Shown one piece after another: positions 59,927 through 64,000 of a stretch of DNA of 64,000 nucleotides. The translations under genes were made by a program, and so were the position numbers. This DNA is from Symbiodinium sp. CCMP2592. Taxonomy: Eukaryota > Sar > Dinophyceae > Suessiales > Symbiodiniaceae. The notes below the pieces were generated by a model that did not search any database, was not told the origin of the DNA, and was given only the letters and a program-made list of their open reading frames with translations. Position 1 is the stretch's first letter, and each line of letters begins with the position of its first letter. The stretch spans positions 1,646,315-1,710,314 of the forward strand of contig CAJNDT010003112.1 of assembly GCA_905221615.1 (NCBI GenBank), in the 5' to 3' direction.

Positions 59927-62689
59927 TTAGACCAATATCGGCTTCCCGCTTCGGGCTTTCATGATCTGCGCCTCAGCGTAGACGAAGCTGGCAACATCTT
60001 CTATGCTCTTCTCCTTAGAAGCCGATATCCACGGTTTAGTGTCCATCCTGGCCTTAGAGCCTTAACCCTAAGTCCCTTAAACCCGAAACCCTGCATCCTA
60101 AACCCTATCTTAGGTGCTGGGCAACGGGTAGCCTGTCTTCCGTGACCTATTGGCTGGTTGGTGCTCTGACCCCAAACGTTCTGTTGGTGGGCAGAGTAGG
60201 ACTGTATGAGGTCATACGGTCTCCGATAATAGCAAAGGGCTTCGAGGTATACAGCTGCAACAACAAGCAAATATCATTACTACAGGGGCCTCAATAATTA
60301 GCGAATAGGGTTTTGGGCCCATGCTACTGTATCTATAAGGAGCCACCACAATAGTATATAGGTAATTGCTGAGGCATCTATATTACCACTTCTTCTCCGC
60401 TCCTGAAGGTTGGAGCAAAACTCCCTGCAACTCACGGAAGCACCGGTCCCATACGGTTTGAAGGTGTAGGGCGGGTTTAGGGCTTATAGAGTTTAGGGTT
60501 GATGGGGTTTAGCAGTTAGGGTTTAAGGTTTATAGCGTCCATGGAAACCCAGAGACCGAATTGCAGGTCCTAGACCTGGCTTCCATCGACTATTTGAAGA
60601 ATCAACCCCGAACCCGGGACCTGAACCCAGGTTCAGGGGTTGGGGCTTAGGGTTTAAGGGTTTAGGGTTCGGGACGTGAACCTTCTACGACCTAGAAGCC
60701 CCATGCAGGCAAAGCACGGTAAGCTTGTCGCTGAAGGCTGGCATTGGTGTCTGCCCATTGCTGACCTGGTTAAGGCCCTGTTCCTTCGGCTGCCGGCTTG
60801 AACCCGAATCCCCACACTCCACAGCCCAAAGCCTGCAGCCCAACCAGCGCACAGAACTCCCAACTTATTCTTCTGCCTGCTGGGCGATCAGCTCCACCGA
60901 GTACTTCCCATTCCTGGCCAGGCTTGGGGCCGAGGTATGGTCTAGCTTCTTGCGCCAAAGCCTGCAAGTTAGTTTATGCAATAGGTTCAGGGTTTAGTAC
61001 CATGGCTACGGCATTGCTGCATATAGCGACGACTGCTTCCTCATTTACTGCTTCTCTTCGGCCCGCGCACCCCGAGCTCTGAAGATGCGCTGCGCGCCTC
61101 TCCAGCGCGCTGCGCGAAAGGGTCTGAAGCCTCGGGAAAAAGACTTGCCGAAACATATCGGAAACAACAAAGCACACCGGAGTCCGGGACCTAATGTAGG
61201 TACCAGATTAAGAAAATAACTTGGGCCTCTATGAGGGCTCCTTACATGAACCCTACTATTTTGCGGTATGGGACCAGAGTTTCTTATAATCAGGTCCCTA
61301 CATTAACCTCCTCCCTACCTGATCAGGGCGAGCCCAGGTATGTATGAGCTTCCTCACGACGAGCAATTACCAAGAACAAATCGGCAAACCGACTGTCACA
61401 ACATTGCGCTGGAGACACATGCTCTTGTACTGAGTTGTCCACAACCTCACGTGCCCCGAAAATACATGAATCATGGAGCCTTTATAATTAGAATAGGGTT
61501 TTGGGGCCCATTATACTATACTTATAATAAGGAGCCCCCACAACAGCACCATTCTTCGACCTACTTTTGGGGTCCAGGTATTGAAAAAAGACCATTGCCA
61601 CGGAACGACAATCCGTATAATCGTTGGCTTTACAGATCTCCATGGCAGCCCGTTTGAAACTGGACGGGCGTCCGTATCACAAGGATCCTACTAAGGTTCC
61701 TTAAAACGGATCTATATATGGGTTCTACAAAGGTTCAGGGTTTAGGGCTTCCGAAAATTGGGGGTAAACGCCGAGTCACGGGTAGATCTTATTGCCCCCG
61801 CCGGCGTGGCAGGAGACGCAGTTCCTTGTTTTGGGATTAAAGCTTTGGGGTTTAGGGTTTAGGGTTTATGGTGGCTTTGGGTTTAATGGAGTGGCCTGCA
61901 AGGAGGGTTAGGGCTTGGGGTTGATTTGAGCTCCAAACCCTACAGAACAATAGCTCCAGTTTCTGGACTCCTCGACTTTAGGGTATAGCCTTTTAAATTG
62001 CTGAGTTTGGGATTTCCAGGTAGGGTTGGTAGTGCCGTGCTCTAAAGTTCCCAACAGCATACCGCTTCTTGTGAGGAATACCCCGAGGGTCACACAACAC
62101 TGAGCCTGAACCCTCACCACCCCTAAACGCTAAACCCTCACCAACCATAAACTCTCAACCCTAAACCCTCACCAACAAACCCTAAACCCTAAGCCCTCAC
62201 AAACCCCAAATCTGTTCAGGATGGCACGGCATCGAAACCCCAAACCCTACGAGCCCTAAACCCTGCAAAACCCCAAAGACTAAACCCCTGTACCTTAAAC
62301 CCAAACCCCAAACCATGAAACTCCAAACTCCAGACTCTTCACTCTCGAACTCTTTGCTGACAATGGCTCGCATCAAACACGGCCTGGCGGAAGTTCTGGC
62401 TTGTTTCGCTTCAGGCTTTCGGGTTTAGGTCTGCGGCTTGGAGTGTCGTTGTAGGGCAAGAGTCTCGTCCGTTGGGGTGTGCAAGTTTACGGCGTAGTGT
62501 CGCTTTGGGTAGACTGCTTCGGAGCTCGGCCCTTAATGGCTTCATAACAATATTCTTGTTAGTAGTAATAGCAATAATAATAAGAGTACTAATAAGGAGC
62601 CTCACCATTCACGAGGTCGGCGGCTCTCACTGCCGGTGCCAAGGCGAGTCCTGCAAAGCGAGGGCTCCATGAAACGCGGCGCTTGGAAA
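59927..62689 (-). CDS. petJ: Cytochrome c6 (plastid lumen), six exons, 5' end missing
   Basis: Soluble c-type haem protein of the thylakoid lumen that carries electrons from cytochrome b6f to photosystem I. Exons in order: 62689-62613, 62395-62370, 61824-61780, 60961-60877, 60765-60718, 60013-59927 (TAA stop). All five joins agree in phase. Exon 1 holds an Arg-Arg pair and ALAPAVRAA, a lumen-type cleavage site, then the mature start ADL. Exons 2-3 join to give FDANCVSCHAGG, the haem motif C-x-x-C-H. Exon 5 gives SNGQTPMPAFSDKLT, with the Met that is the sixth haem ligand, and exon 6 gives EKSIEDVASFVYAEAQ, the usual C-terminal helix. Introns 1, 3 and 5 start with GT, intron 4 with GC and intron 2 with GA; all end AG. 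Exon 1 has an acceptor (CTGCAG) upstream, so exons for plastid targeting are expected beyond 62.7 kb but were not identified. The last intron carries a family F element. Confidence 0.92.
60283..60380. repeat. Family F hairpin in petJ intron 5
   Basis: AGGGGCCTCAATAATTAGCG ... GGTAATTGCTGAGGCATCTA. Confidence 0.75.
61475..61545. repeat. Family F element, right end missing
   Basis: GGAGCCTTTATAATTAGAAT ... TATAATAAGGAGCCCCCACA. Confidence 0.7.
62095..62345. repeat. CCCTAAA-type tract in petJ intron 2
   Basis: CCCTCACCAACAAACCCTAAA and related units; lies 25 nt beyond the GA donor side. Confidence 0.85.
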
Positions 62690-62699
62690 CTGCAGGGAT

Positions 62700-62945
62700 G
62701 TTCCTTAGGTTTTAGGGTGTAAGGGTTCAGGGTTTCTTTATTTAGGTTTTAGGGTGTAAGGGTTCAGGGTTTCTTTAGGTTCTAGGGTGTAAGGGCTTAT
62801 AGGGTTTATTAAAGGGTTTAGGGGTTTATTTCAGCGTTTAGGGGTTTAAGGGTTTTTGGGAAAAGGGGTTTGAGGGTTTTAGGGTTAAGGGTCTAGGGCG
62901 TTTCGGGTGTAGGGCTTAGGGTTTAAGGGTTTAGGGTTTAGGTTT
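62700..62945. repeat. TTTAGGG-type tract upstream of petJ exon 1
   Basis: GGTTTTAGGGTGTAAGGGTTCAGGG repeated; probably intronic. Confidence 0.85.
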
Positions 62946-63205
62946 TGGGTTTTAGGATGTTGGAGTGTTCTGAGCATCCAAGCCCAATAAATGAAAACTT
63001 CCGCTCCGACCCCATCCATTTTGCAAAGCTTCCACGCCACGTGCAGTTTTTGTGCTTACGATCTCCCAACAGCGAGCATGCATCGTGGGTGGTCATGGAT
63101 CAGGTAAGAGAAACCACCTGGCAAAAGCCGACTTGGATTGGGTGCGAAAGCTCCGAAATGCGGCGCATGTTCATCGGGACATCAGGGGGCTTTTCGCAGG
63201 CTTGA
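62945..63205. CDS. Coding segment, strand unclear
   Basis: Plus strand: NFRSDPIHFAKLPRHVQFLC and LRSPNSEHASWVVMDQ, ending at GTAAGA. Minus strand: PDVPMNMRRISELSHPIQVG ending at GTGGTT, and IHDHPRCMLAVGRS ending at GTAAGC. Either could be the neighbour, or a 5' exon, of the cytochrome c6 gene. Confidence 0.4.
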
Positions 63206-63668
63206 AACTATAGGGTCTGGCACGCCTCAGTACCAAAGTTGGCGAAAGAATTGGACCACAGGAATTCCATGCTGACTTGCGGTGTATGCTAAAAGTTATG
63301 AAGCCCATTGAAGGAAGCAGAGTCCCCTACCTCACTCCCCCCTCACCCGCCCTAAGATTACCATCCGGTCAGGCAGGCAAGATCAAGCACCCAAGAAATC
63401 TCGGACTCCCTTTCTTCCCGAAACTCCCCACTTCGTCTACAATGTAGGTCTGAGGTCCGAGCCGCACCTCAACCTCTGGGCCCCAAAATAGCCCAAAAGC
63501 CTTATATAGTATGGTCTTGGGGCCCAAGAGCCTCCATATATGAGTCCTTAGATGCCTGAGTAAAAAACCTACCAGACCAGACCCTGGTGTTTACAGCCCC
63601 GGCCTCCCAAACCCCCCCGAAAACATGAAACCAGAAGCCCCACAAAACCGATCAATAACCTAAGGCAA

Positions 63669-63765
63669 TATGGGAGTTTCCGAAAATTAGGGGTACCGTA
63701 TTTTGGGGTCCTTATAATAAGGTTCCTACTATATTAGGATCCCCTATTTTCGGAAACTCCCATAT
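63669..63765. repeat. Family H hairpin, copy 6
   Basis: ATATGGGAGTTTCCGAAAAT and CTATTTTCGGAAACTCCCAT, nearly perfect arms. Confidence 0.85.
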
Positions 63766-63848
63766 CAGCAACCTAAACCATACCCGAAGCCTCGAAATAG
63801 CCGGCACCTGTACTCCGAAGCCCGGGCTTGGGATCTAGAGCTTTGCTG

Positions 63849-63938
63849 TAGGGGCCTTACTAATCAGACTCGGATTTTGGTGTATGTTGTTCTGTAATTT
63901 CGAGTACAATATGGAAGCAAAATAGTCTAAACCCCCTT
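63849..63938. repeat. Family F element, diverged
   Basis: GTAGGGGCCTTACTAATCAG ... ATAGTCTAAACCCCCTT. Confidence 0.6.
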
Positions 63939-64000
63939 AAAGTAATCCTTATAGACCCTTCCAAAGGAACCCTTAAAAGAACCCTTAGCTAATTGCTAAG

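Noticed and set aside
59897-60145. Plus-strand frame FHDLRLSVDEAGNIFYALLL
   Set aside because: It is the reverse of the last petJ exon, which matches a known protein in sequence and phase.
61003-61030. Haem site of cytochrome c6 near CAGCAATGCCGTAGCCAT
   Set aside because: It gives C-x-x-A or C-x-x-H, not C-x-x-C-H; the true motif lies at 61.8 kb.

Overview
This is a nuclear window from a photosynthetic dinoflagellate, read from the sequence alone. The main support is a reconstructed six-exon gene for plastid cytochrome c6 (59.9-62.7 kb) and a gene fragment from the large dinoflagellate family with an F-I-S-H-A-W core (40.7-41.7 kb). Introns start with GT, GC or GA and end with AG, which is a dinoflagellate feature. 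Closer placement, for example Symbiodiniaceae versus Polarella-like, cannot be settled here. No bacterial operon, rRNA, CRISPR array or virus was seen.

Layout. Coding sequence is cut into short exons of about 25-200 nt. Most lie on the minus strand, so the window reads largely as a one-way series of genes. 0.85-5.6 kb: exons of an unrecognised gene with membrane segments. 6.4-8.9 kb: an ankyrin-repeat gene with five phase-0 exons. 9.5-12.6 kb: exons of unrecognised genes. 13.7-14.6 kb: a short gene with an N-terminal signal peptide. 15.0-24.1 kb: many exons, several ankyrin-like. 24.3-32.9 kb: more minus-strand exons, some with membrane segments. 35.2-37.7 and 38.7-39.9 kb: multi-exon genes, the second a membrane protein. 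40.7-41.7 kb: the FISHAW gene. 43-46.4 kb: scattered exons. 46.9-47.5 kb: a plus-strand gene converging on a minus-strand gene that ends at 47.64 kb. 50.6-52.6 kb: triplet repeats and duplications. 52.9-54.5 kb (minus) and 54.6-55.1 kb (plus): two divergent genes. 55.2-56.3 kb: minus gene. 59.3-62.7 kb: cytochrome c6 and a downstream neighbour.

Non-coding sequence has two outstanding features. First, degenerate TTTAGGG/CCCTAAA repeats are spread through introns and gaps. Second, at least fifteen families of 60-150 bp inverted-repeat (hairpin) elements occur, several in 4-18 copies. Some sit exactly on intron boundaries and look like introners, that is, elements that create introns on insertion. 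Their arms vary between copies but stay complementary within a copy. Some lie between direct repeats that resemble target-site duplications.

Exon calls rest on reading frame, splice-site sequence and, where stated, phase agreement between neighbouring exons. No transcript or database was available. Most proteins are not recognised and are described only by what can be seen.
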